A stretch of 10,944 nucleotides of DNA from Bacillota bacterium (GTDB lineage Bacteria; Bacillota; Clostridia; Acetivibrionales; DSM-2933), in contig JAUZPS010000110.1 in the NCBI GenBank assembly GCA_030705945.1, forward strand, positions 1 through 10,944, in the 5' to 3' direction. The position numbers and the translations under genes were made by a program. Position 1 is the stretch's first letter, and the number at the start of each line of letters is the position of its first letter. Positions 1-5,933 of the stretch are shown in pieces. Under the pieces are notes generated by a model that saw nothing but the letters and a program-made list of their open reading frames with translations, was not told the origin of the DNA and did no database searches.

Positions 1-100
1 AAAACCCATTATATCAAGTTTTTGAAACTCCCAGTTGACCAGTTTATTTCTTGATACTACCTAATTACTATTCTTTAAATAATAAATATATATTAAATAT

Positions 101-136
101 TAATAGTAGTATAAATTTATCCTTATACTACTATTA
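101..136. repeat. Perfect AT-rich inverted repeat (14-bp arms, 8-nt loop)
   Basis: Bases 101-114 (taatagtagtataa) are the exact reverse complement of 123-136, around the loop atttatcc. The stem has only four G-C pairs and no T-run follows, so it is a poor intrinsic terminator. It could equally be a protein-binding palindrome or the 3' end structure of an upstream transcript. The symmetry is directly visible; the function is not known. Confidence 0.7.
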
Positions 137-400
137 TAATATTGTAAATCTCGTTTAACAATAGTTATTTAAAAAATAATTGATTTGTATTTTAAAGTAG
201 AATAAAATACTGTTTGGAATGGGAAAGGTCAAAATTTGCTGATTTGAAAAGGGGCGGTGGAGTTTATAGTTTGTATATATTTGTTATACATAATTATTTA
301 CTCGATTGTGATTTACAACGTCTACTCATTGATATAAAATGCTTACGACAAATATAAAGACATTTTTATGCTAAAACGCTCCAAATATGTGTTAAAATTG

Positions 401-429
401 TTGAGATGCGCTATAGAATTTGTCAGAAT
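401..429 (+). promoter_or_regulatory. Possible housekeeping-type promoter for thiI
   Basis: TTGAGA (401-406) and CAGAAT (424-429) are separated by 17 nt. They match the sigma-A consensus at five and four of six positions. Transcription would start near 436, giving a leader of about 36 nt before the ATG at 472. A weaker alternative is TTTACA (312-317) with TATAAA (333-338) at a 15-nt spacing. AT-rich DNA throws up such matches often. Confidence 0.35.
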
Positions 430-461
430 ATTTATCATTTATTATGTTAATTATAAACTTT

Positions 462-466
462 GGAGG
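462..466 (+). promoter_or_regulatory. Ribosome binding site that fixes the thiI start
   Basis: GGAGG lies 5 nt before the ATG at 472. The reading frame also contains a TTG at 460, but that codon overlaps the Shine-Dalgarno sequence itself and has no site of its own, so the ATG at 472 is the start. Confidence 0.85.
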
Positions 467-471
467 ATAAA

Positions 472-1647
472 ATGAAGAAAATTATTTTGGTAAGAGTTGG
501 GGAAATAATATTAAAAGGCTTAAATAGACCTGTTTTTGAAGAGAAACTTGTGGGGAATATAAAAAAGTCTTTAAACGGTATGGGTAAAATTGATGTAATA
601 AGATCCCAGGGCAGAATCTATGTGGAACCTGCTGAGGAAGATTACTGTTTTGCCGAAGCTATGGAAAGACTTACGAAAGTTTTTGGAATAGTATCTGTAA
701 GTCCCGTATGGAAAATAAATTCTACATTCGATGAAATAAAAAGCAATTCGGTGGATATGGTTAAGGATTTAATCCCCAAAAACGGATTTCGTACTTTTAA
801 AGTGGAAGCTAAAAGGGGGAATAAAAAGTTTCCGATGGAATCTCCGGAAATATGTAGGGAACTGGGGGGGCATTTGTTAGATAATTTTGAACAATTAAGC
901 GTTAATGTCAACAATCCTGATTTTATATTTTATGTTGAGGTTAGAGAGTTTACATATATCTACTCGGAAATATTGCCTGCAAATGGAGGAATGCCTATTG
1001 GAACTAATGGTAAGGCGCTGCTTCTGCTGTCCGGAGGTATAGACAGTCCTGTAGCAGGCTGGATGATAGCAAAACGAGGCGTTGAAATTGAAGCGGTACA
1101 TTTTTATAGCTATCCGTATACAAGCGAAAGAGCAAAGGATAAGGTTATAGAATTGGCTAAAATATTAGCCTCATACTGTGGACAAATTAAGGTTCATGTA
1201 GTTCCGTTTACCGACATACAACTTGCTATCAACGAGAAATGCCCCGAAGATGAAATGACAATAATTATGAGAAGGGTTATGATGGAGATATCCGAAAGAA
1301 TTGCAAATAAAGTAGGAGCGCTTGCGCTTATTACCGGCGAAAGTGTTGGACAAGTTGCAAGTCAGACAATACAGAGCCTTGTGGTAACAAATATCGTGGT
1401 TGATATGCCGGTATTCAGGCCTTTGATCGGAATGGATAAGAATGAAGTAATTGAGAGGGCCAGAAAGATAGGCACCTTTGAAACATCGATACTGCCTTAT
1501 GAGGATTGCTGCACCGTATTTGTCGCAAAGCATCCAAAGACAAAACCGAAACTTGAAAAGATACTGATTTCAGAGAAAGAATTAGATATAAAAGATATGA
1601 TAGAATCTGCAATAGAAAATACCGAAATAATCAGAATACCAGTATAA
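472..1647 (+). CDS. thiI: tRNA 4-thiouridine synthase ThiI (THUMP + PP-loop, no rhodanese domain)
   Basis: This cytoplasmic enzyme adenylates U8 of tRNA and inserts sulfur to give 4-thiouridine; in some bacteria it also supplies sulfur for the thiamine thiazole. The 391-residue product opens with the family's GEI-LKG-NR-FE pattern. A ferredoxin-like/THUMP region follows (about 60-165), then the ATP-pyrophosphatase PP-loop SGGIDSP at 187-193. The conserved cysteine region near the C-terminus is C346-C347 within EDCCTVF. The protein ends soon afterwards, so the rhodanese domain of the enterobacterial form is absent. That is usual in Firmicutes, where a partner cysteine desulfurase hands sulfur over directly. 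No such desulfurase or thiamine gene is visible here; one could lie before the window. The ATG at 472 is chosen over the TTG at 460 because of its GGAGG. The family call is secure; a thiamine role is undetermined. Confidence 0.96.
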   Translation: MKKIILVRVGEIILKGLNRPVFEEKLVGNIKKSLNGMGKIDVIRSQGRIYVEPAEEDYCFAEAMERLTKVFGIVSVSPVWKINSTFDEIKSNSVDMVKDLIPKNGFRTFKVEAKRGNKKFPMESPEICRELGGHLLDNFEQLSVNVNNPDFIFYVEVREFTYIYSEILPANGGMPIGTNGKALLLLSGGIDSPVAGWMIAKRGVEIEAVHFYSYPYTSERAKDKVIELAKILASYCGQIKVHVVPFTDIQLAINEKCPEDEMTIIMRRVMMEISERIANKVGALALITGESVGQVASQTIQSLVVTNIVVDMPVFRPLIGMDKNEVIERARKIGTFETSILPYEDCCTVFVAKHPKTKPKLEKILISEKELDIKDMIESAIENTEIIRIPV

Positions 1648-1682
1648 ATGATTAAAAGTTGAAATATTAATAATAAGGTGAA

Positions 1683-1779
1683 ATAAGTTCCTATAATCAG
1701 TTTATGGTCACATTATTTTAAAAAAATTTCTCTACATAAAATTTACTGTAAGCTGAATATCTAAATTTGGGGAACTTAT
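1683..1779. repeat. Widely spaced 9-bp inverted repeat between thiI and the VanW gene
   Basis: ataagttcc (1683-1691) is the exact reverse complement of 1771-1779. Partial complementarity continues inward (tataatcag near 1692 with ctgaatat near 1753). The 97-bp unit fills most of the 158-bp gap. It could be an eroded palindromic element or chance in AT-rich DNA. No clear terminator for thiI is seen elsewhere in this gap. Confidence 0.3.
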
Positions 1780-1805
1780 AAAAATAAAAGATAGGAAAAT
1801 GGTAG

Positions 1806-3194
1806 ATGTTGCAAAAATTAACTTCTAATAAAGGAAAAATAATGCTATCTGCTGTGATACTCTTCATAACTATTTGCCTTGTTATCTTTATTTCTACAAC
1901 CTTTGCGGGCGACAAAATTCATAAGGGCATATTGATTGATGGTATCGACGTTTCAGGGCTTAATAAGGACAGAGCTAAAGAATTGGTGAATTCAAATCTG
2001 ATTAAATTATATTCGTCCAGAAAAATCAGGTTGAATTATGATGGAAGCTTCTGGGAATATAGTTTTAAGGATCTTGGAATAAAGTTTATGACTAGCGCCT
2101 CGGTCAATGAAGCCTATAATATAGGTAGGACAGGTAATGTCTTTCAAAGGTTTTATAAAATTGTAAATCTGAAGTTTAATAAATGTGGTATAAACATAAA
2201 TATAACTTTTAATAAACAAAATGTTATTGACGCGTTAAAAACAATAAAAACTGTAGTTGATAGACAGGAAAAGGATGCGTTTTTGAATTATAAAAATGGC
2301 GAAATACTGTTTGAAGATGAGGTTAATGGAAAGAGTCTGGATGTAGACAAAAATTTGAATTTGATAACTGAGAATTTTAGCAACAAGAATTTTAGTCCTG
2401 TAGATTTGTTTGTTGATGATAAAGAGCCAAAAATAAGAGTTAGTGACATAAAAGGGATAAACGGAATAATTGGGCAGTATTCAACCAAGTTTAATACTGC
2501 GGATGTTAACAGATCCTACAATATTAGACTTGCATCAAATAAAATAAATGGTATACTACTTATGCCAGACGAAAATTTTTCAATGAACAAAATTTTGGGA
2601 CCAAGAACAGTTAAAAATGGATACAAGGAAGCTCCGGTCATTTTTAAAAATGAGCTCGTTAAAGGCGCTGGAGGCGGTGTTTGCCAGGTCACAACTACTT
2701 TATATAACTCGGTTCTGATTTCAAAATTGAAGGTTCTAGAAAGGACTCATCATTCTATGCCCTTATCATATGTTGATAAAGGACTAGATGCTACAATAGC
2801 CGAAAATTATATTGATTTCAAGTTCGCAAACAATTTAGATTATCCTGTGTATATTTCTTCATGGGTTGAAGGAAATAAAGTAAAAGTTGTTATATTGGGA
2901 AAAAATGCGGATAATGGTAATAGAGTGGTTTTGAAATCCAATATCATTGAAGAATATACTCCACAAGGCGAAGAAATAGAATTTGATAGCAACGTGCCTG
3001 AAAATGAGCGAATAGTAACGCGTGAGCCTAAAAAAGGCTATAAAGTGGTAGTTTACAGGGAGACGTATGATAATAGCAATAAATTATTGAAAAGAGAAAA
3101 GATATCAGAAGATATATATGCTCCAATTAAAGCTAAAGTAAAGGTCAAGGAACAAAATGCCGCAACTGGCGCTTTTAACATGACAGATTATTAG
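1806..3194 (+). CDS. VanW/YoaR-family membrane-anchored surface protein
   Basis: A predicted extracytoplasmic protein of 462 residues with no assigned reaction. A lysine-bearing N-terminus is followed by a hydrophobic segment (about 13-34) that acts as a signal peptide or anchor. Next comes a YoaR-type peptidoglycan-binding-like region starting near KGILIDGIDVSGL. The VanW domain follows (about 250-385), with its hallmark GGGVCQVTTTLYN (C293), then ERTHHS and the DFKF-N strand pattern. The C-terminal ~70 residues, with E/Y/G-rich beta-type sequence, resemble the G5-like tail common in clostridial VanW proteins. VanW sits in some vancomycin clusters, but this domain is widespread and does not imply resistance; no van genes are nearby. 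The start is uncertain. ATG 1806 has only AGGA 10 nt upstream. ATG 1842 (residue 13) has AAGGA 6 nt upstream, but it would remove the positive residues ahead of the membrane segment. Confidence 0.9.
   Translation: MLQKLTSNKGKIMLSAVILFITICLVIFISTTFAGDKIHKGILIDGIDVSGLNKDRAKELVNSNLIKLYSSRKIRLNYDGSFWEYSFKDLGIKFMTSASVNEAYNIGRTGNVFQRFYKIVNLKFNKCGININITFNKQNVIDALKTIKTVVDRQEKDAFLNYKNGEILFEDEVNGKSLDVDKNLNLITENFSNKNFSPVDLFVDDKEPKIRVSDIKGINGIIGQYSTKFNTADVNRSYNIRLASNKINGILLMPDENFSMNKILGPRTVKNGYKEAPVIFKNELVKGAGGGVCQVTTTLYNSVLISKLKVLERTHHSMPLSYVDKGLDATIAENYIDFKFANNLDYPVYISSWVEGNKVKVVILGKNADNGNRVVLKSNIIEEYTPQGEEIEFDSNVPENERIVTREPKKGYKVVVYRETYDNSNKLLKREKISEDIYAPIKAKVKVKEQNAATGAFNMTDY
1831..1835 (+). promoter_or_regulatory. 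Alternative ribosome site inside the VanW gene
   Basis: AAGGA lies 6 nt before an in-frame ATG at 1842 (codon 13). It is better placed than the AGGA preceding ATG 1806. I keep 1806 because the lysines in residues 1-12 make a normal N-region for the membrane segment, but the shorter product is possible. Confidence 0.35.
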
Positions 3195-3299
3195 TATATA
3201 AAAAGCAATTAATCTTTTACATTTGCCTATCGCAAAATAACGTTAAAGCGTTCATTATTTTGCTCCGTCAAATGTAAGATTAATAGTGCTTTTTATATA
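3195..3299. repeat. ~105-bp imperfect palindrome between the VanW and HypE-like genes, possible terminator
   Basis: The outer arms are 3195-3206 and 3288-3299, an exact 12-bp pairing. Pairing continues with attaatctt (3208-3216 with 3277-3285) and acatttg (3219-3225 with 3269-3275), with small bulges. After a 6-nt internal loop comes gcaaaataa (3232-3240) with ttattttgc (3255-3263). The structure begins one base after the VanW stop codon, and the 3' arm contains a five-T run. It could terminate VanW transcription. It is longer than a usual intrinsic terminator, so a palindromic repeat element or small non-autonomous insertion is an alternative. No coding capacity is present. Confidence 0.8.
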
Positions 3300-3365
3300 G
3301 TAAACGTAATAATATAAAATTCATCAATAATAATCAAGAAAATATATTCCGAAAGATGGGATAAA

Positions 3366-4346
3366 ATGGACATTGGAAAGATTCCCAATAGTAAACTGAA
3401 AAATTTAATACTGGATAAATTGAGCAACAACAGAAAAGAGATACTATTAAGACCAAGAATAGGGGAAGATTGCTGCGCTGTTGATTTTGGCAGTGACGCA
3501 TGTGTCTTGACAACAGATCCTATAACAGGCGCGGTAAATCAAATAGGTCGTATAGCAGTTAATATTGCATGCAATGACATCGCTTCATCCGGAGCTGAAC
3601 CAATCGGGCTCCTTATAACGATTCTTGCTCCGCCGGAAACAACAGAAAAAGATATTGAAACGGTTATGAATGGAGTGTGTTCCACTGCTAATTCTCTAAA
3701 TGTTGACATAATCGGAGGACATACTGAAATTACAGCTGCTGTAAATAAGGTTGTTATTATAAGCACTGCTGTTGCTAAGGTTGTTAAGGATAAACTCGTT
3801 AGAACTCACGGAGCGAAGGTTAATGATGATATAGTAATGACAAAGTCAGCGGGTATTGAAGGGACGGCTATAATAGCTTCTGATTATGAGCAGCTTTTAG
3901 TGGATGCGTTGCCAAGGGAGCAAATAGAAAAGGCAAAGGGCTATGTAAATAGAATAAGTGTGGTAAAAGAAGGTGTTATTGCAGGCAAATTCGGGGTGAA
4001 TTCAATGCATGATATAACAGAAGGCGGAGTTTTAGGAGCTTTATGGGAGATAGCTGAAGCATCTGATGTTGGGGTAACTGCTTATGAGGATAAAATTCCG
4101 GTTGATGAGGAAACTGATAAAATATGCAATTTATTGGGAATTAACCCTTTAAAGCTAATTTCAAGCGGAAGCTTGCTCATAACCTGTGATGACGGAAATA
4201 CTCTGATTCGAGAAATGAATAAAAACGGTATAAGAGCTGCGATAATCGGCAAAATTACATCAGATAAGAAGAAGTTGATTCATTGTAAAAATGGTGCTGA
4301 AGAAATAACTGAGCCTGGCTCGGATGAGTTGTTTAAAATTATTTAA
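3366..4346 (+). CDS. AIR synthase-related / HypE-like protein, substrate unknown
   Basis: A 326-residue cytoplasmic protein of the PurM/HypE/SelD ATP-binding superfamily, which activates carbonyl or related groups through a phosphate intermediate. The N-terminal half carries GED (33-35), the TTDPIT segment (49-54), N-IA-NDIA-SGA-P and IIGGHTE. The C-terminal half carries HDITEGG (215-221), then LGALWEIAEAS and SSGSLLI. Domain order and length fit the HypE-like subgroup. True HypE ends in a conserved cysteine (the PRIC tail) that accepts the carbamoyl group. This protein ends in ELFKII with no C-terminal cysteine, and no hyp or hydrogenase genes are nearby, so I do not call it hypE. It is also not obviously PurM or ThiL. 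The start ATG 3366 follows a weak GATGGG 5 nt upstream. The palindrome before it suggests a separate transcript. Confidence 0.85.
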   Translation: MDIGKIPNSKLKNLILDKLSNNRKEILLRPRIGEDCCAVDFGSDACVLTTDPITGAVNQIGRIAVNIACNDIASSGAEPIGLLITILAPPETTEKDIETVMNGVCSTANSLNVDIIGGHTEITAAVNKVVIISTAVAKVVKDKLVRTHGAKVNDDIVMTKSAGIEGTAIIASDYEQLLVDALPREQIEKAKGYVNRISVVKEGVIAGKFGVNSMHDITEGGVLGALWEIAEASDVGVTAYEDKIPVDEETDKICNLLGINPLKLISSGSLLITCDDGNTLIREMNKNGIRAAIIGKITSDKKKLIHCKNGAEEITEPGSDELFKII

Positions 4347-4348
4347 TA

Positions 4349-4387
4349 TAATTTAGAAAAAATTTAAACTAATTTAGAAAAAATTTA
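4349..4387. repeat. Tandem 18-bp direct repeat, 21-bp period, with phased A-tracts
   Basis: taatttagaaaaaattta occurs exactly at 4349-4366 and again at 4370-4387. Further A-tracts follow at 4395-4399 and 4413-4420, so runs of A recur roughly every 20 bp, about two helical turns. This spacing is typical of intrinsically curved DNA. The region directly follows the HypE-like stop codon and contains no GC-rich terminator. Confidence 0.75.
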
Positions 4388-4478
4388 TATTTACAAAAAT
4401 ATATCATGAAATAAAAAAAAATATCATATAAAAGCTGTTGTAAATTGTTAATTTACTAATTATAATAATAATATAAGG

Positions 4479-4512
4479 TTGTAGCGAGAGACTTCTAAAC
4501 AGTAAGCTACAA
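4479..4512 (+). other. Small RNA-type hairpin (7-bp stem, 20-nt loop)
   Basis: ttgtagc (4479-4485) pairs with gctacaa (4506-4512). A second AT-rich hairpin, gtaaatt/aatttac with loop gtt, lies just upstream at 4440-4456. Neither is followed by a T-run. They may be part of a structured leader or small RNA, but similarity to a known RNA family was not recognised. Confidence 0.35.
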
Positions 4513-4998
4513 GATTAATTTAATTAAATATTATATGTGATTTTATTTTTTGAACAGCATATAATATTATGTATTCTAAAATTTGAAATTCGTACATATT
4601 ATAACACTTAGTTAACAAACTTAATTCAAATATTAGTCATATTTAATTTGGACAGTAGTAATTGTTGATAAAAAGTGGAAAATTCAAGAGTGATTCGTTT
4701 GATAAATTAGTGAAAGGAATTAATACGTAACTTTTACTGATGTAAAACTTAAGCAGATCTATTAAAAAGTATCAATCATTTATGTATTTATGTTTAAATT
4801 TATATATATTCTAAAACATTAAGTAGTTAATCGATGTATTCTTTATGCAATTAATGACATGATGAACAAAAGTAGCTGTTATCTGGAAGATGCAATTTTT
4901 TGAGTATTAAAATTACTTTAATTATTTAATTTTTGTATTTTTTCTTGGGGAATAATACTTGCTAGAAATCTATTAAGTTATTAATGGATTGTTGTTCT

Positions 4999-5033
4999 GG
5001 TCAGTTTGGTATTATAACCCAGACTGGCCTTTT
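4999..5033 (+). terminator. Intrinsic terminator 151 nt before the MshEN gene
   Basis: ggtcagtttgg (4999-5009) pairs with ccagactggcc (5019-5029) along 11 positions including two G-U pairs, around a 9-nt loop, followed by TTTT. It is the most GC-rich and most terminator-like structure in the window. No gene ends just before it; the nearest + strand stop is about 650 nt upstream. It must therefore end an untranslated transcript, either a small RNA or the leader of the pil operon (attenuation). Confidence 0.8.
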
Positions 5034-5100
5034 GTTATATATAGAATTGTAATAAAATAAAAATTCTGAAATTCAAAGTTGTTAATAAAAAAGCATTCGT

Positions 5101-5132
5101 GGACTTCATATATTCTATTTACGGGCTTCATA
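5101..5132. repeat. Imperfect 10-bp direct repeat upstream of the pil operon
   Basis: ggacttcata (5101-5110) and gggcttcata (5123-5132) differ at one base and start 22 bp apart, two helical turns. They lie 52-83 nt before the start codon at 5184. Same-face spacing like this is common for paired binding sites of a regulator, but no matching regulator is known to me. A 7-bp hairpin with an ATA loop (5137-5153) follows. Confidence 0.4.
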
Positions 5133-5183
5133 GGCAAAAACGCATAGTGTTTTAAATTTAGTAATTATTTTTGGAGGTCTGAC

Positions 5184-5855
5184 ATGATTGATAAAAGTAA
5201 GATGAGTGTCGATGAGATTCTCTTGGAAAAGGGTATTTTAAATATTGAGCAGCTAAAAAAGGTTTGGGGTATCCAAAGAGAAACTGGTAAAAAAATTGAG
5301 GATATCCTCATTGATCTCCAACTTGTCTCTCAAAGTGATTTGGTAAATGCAAGCGCGTCACAGATGGAAATGGATTTTGTTGATTTATCAAACTATGATT
5401 TCAGTGATTACAGCATTCCGACACTTATAAGTGAAAGTATGGCTTCAAGATATTGTATGATTCCTATTGAGAGGAATGGAGATTCCCTTATTGTTGCCAT
5501 GAAAGATCCTACAGACATATTTGCGACAGACGATGTCAGACTTACAACGGGACTTGAAATTAAACCGGTATTTGCTGAGTCTGGACAGATAGAAAAGCTT
5601 ATTTCAAGGATATTTGTCAAGGAAACAAAGAGCGCGTATAAACCTGAAACAGATAATTCATCTACATATATTAACGATGCTAACTCGAATCAACAATACG
5701 ATCCTAATGCTTCTTCCGCAGTAGAAGCGACAATGGAAGAACAAATTTATAAAGATTTAAGCAACAGTCAGCAGGATTATAATGAGGATAGTAGGTCATC
5801 TGGCAACGATATGCCAGTTTATGACAAAGTGACTGACAATAAAGAAGATAATTAA
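5184..5855 (+). CDS. MshEN-only protein, probably the severed N-terminus of a two-MshEN PilB
   Basis: 223 residues. Residues 1-146 form one MshEN (type II secretion E, N-terminal) domain, homologous to the N-domain of the next gene: compare MKDPTDIFATDDVRLTTG here with MSDPMNIFSVDDLRLATG there. Residues ~150-223 are an Asn/Asp/Ser/Gln-rich tail without predicted structure. No ATPase domain follows. In the family, tandem 24-residue RLG motifs bind c-di-GMP. Here the spacing survives (8-31 and 37-60, with the 5-residue gap), but RLG has become SVD and KIE, and the second motif's Gly is Gln46, so canonical binding is doubtful. Start and expression are well supported by GGAGG 6 nt before the ATG. 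The gene ends at a TAA directly in frame with pilB 78 nt later, so it may be part of that gene rather than an independent one. Confidence 0.85.
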   Translation: MIDKSKMSVDEILLEKGILNIEQLKKVWGIQRETGKKIEDILIDLQLVSQSDLVNASASQMEMDFVDLSNYDFSDYSIPTLISESMASRYCMIPIERNGDSLIVAMKDPTDIFATDDVRLTTGLEIKPVFAESGQIEKLISRIFVKETKSAYKPETDNSSTYINDANSNQQYDPNASSAVEATMEEQIYKDLSNSQQDYNEDSRSSGNDMPVYDKVTDNKEDN

Positions 5856-5933
5856 AAAAATGATTCATACAAATCTGATATTAACGATGATAATACAACA
5901 AATTCTAATTATAGCAATATTAATTCCAATGAA
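5853..5933 (+). other. In-frame TAA plus open linker joining the MshEN gene to pilB
   Basis: After the TAA at 5853-5855 the same frame stays open for 26 codons and runs straight into the pilB ATG at 5934. These codons read KNDSYKSDIND and onward, the same Asn/Asp/Ser-rich composition as the tail before the stop. A 12-nt string, atattaacgatg, occurs at 5668-5679 and again at 5878-5889, exactly 70 codons apart in the same frame. No Shine-Dalgarno sequence precedes 5934. Seven A's follow the T of the stop. The simplest reading is a former continuous linker cut by one stop codon. Confidence 0.8.

Larger units (their letters stand above)
1..471. other. Gene-free region upstream of thiI
   Basis: No convincing gene is present in this very AT-rich stretch. 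It holds a perfect 14-bp inverted repeat (101-136), a small 6-bp inverted repeat (272-277 with 285-290) and a possible promoter close to thiI. In frame 1 the first 54 bases are open up to a TGA and could be the last 17 codons of a gene outside the window, but nothing in that short peptide is recognisable. A 53-codon open stretch at 196-357 has no ribosome site and no recognisable content. Confidence 0.6.
4347..5183 (+). other. 837-bp gene-free leader region of the pil operon
   Basis: No gene is seen on either strand; the sequence is very AT-rich with frequent stops. Near its start are an 18-bp tandem repeat and regularly spaced A-tracts. In the middle are a 7-bp/3-nt hairpin at 4440-4456 and a 7-bp hairpin at 4479-4512. 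Toward the end lie an intrinsic terminator (4999-5033), a 10-bp direct repeat (5101-5132) and a small hairpin (5137-5153). Such a long gap before a pilus operon suggests a regulatory leader or a small RNA ending at the terminator. No known riboswitch class could be recognised; in particular the conserved blocks of the two c-di-GMP riboswitch classes were not found by eye. Confidence 0.55.

Noticed and set aside
1..54. Open frame ending in TGA, possible 3' end of an upstream gene (…KLPVDQFIS)
   Set aside because: Only 17 codons, with no recognisable content and no way to tell it from chance.
196..357. 53-codon open stretch with a Gly/Arg-rich piece (WERSKFADLKRGGG)
   Set aside because: No ribosome site or good start codon, no family resemblance, and it overlaps the thiI leader.
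1806..3194. Vancomycin resistance gene
   Set aside because: VanW domains are common in clostridial surface proteins; no vanH/A/X/R/S-type genes are present.
4859..4903. 14-codon frame MMNKSSCYLEDAIF as a possible leader peptide
   Set aside because: No Shine-Dalgarno site and no run of regulatory codons.
4948..4963. Sigma-54-like -24/-12 element (GG … TTGCT)
   Set aside because: Three of the conserved positions mismatch (T1, C4, C6), the terminator lies 36 bp beyond it, and no sigma-54 activator is in view.
5084..5160. c-di-GMP riboswitch upstream of the pilus operon, suggested by ggcaaaaacgca
   Set aside because: The conserved GCAAAG-type blocks and tetraloop receptor of class I, and the pseudoknot blocks of class II, could not be found.
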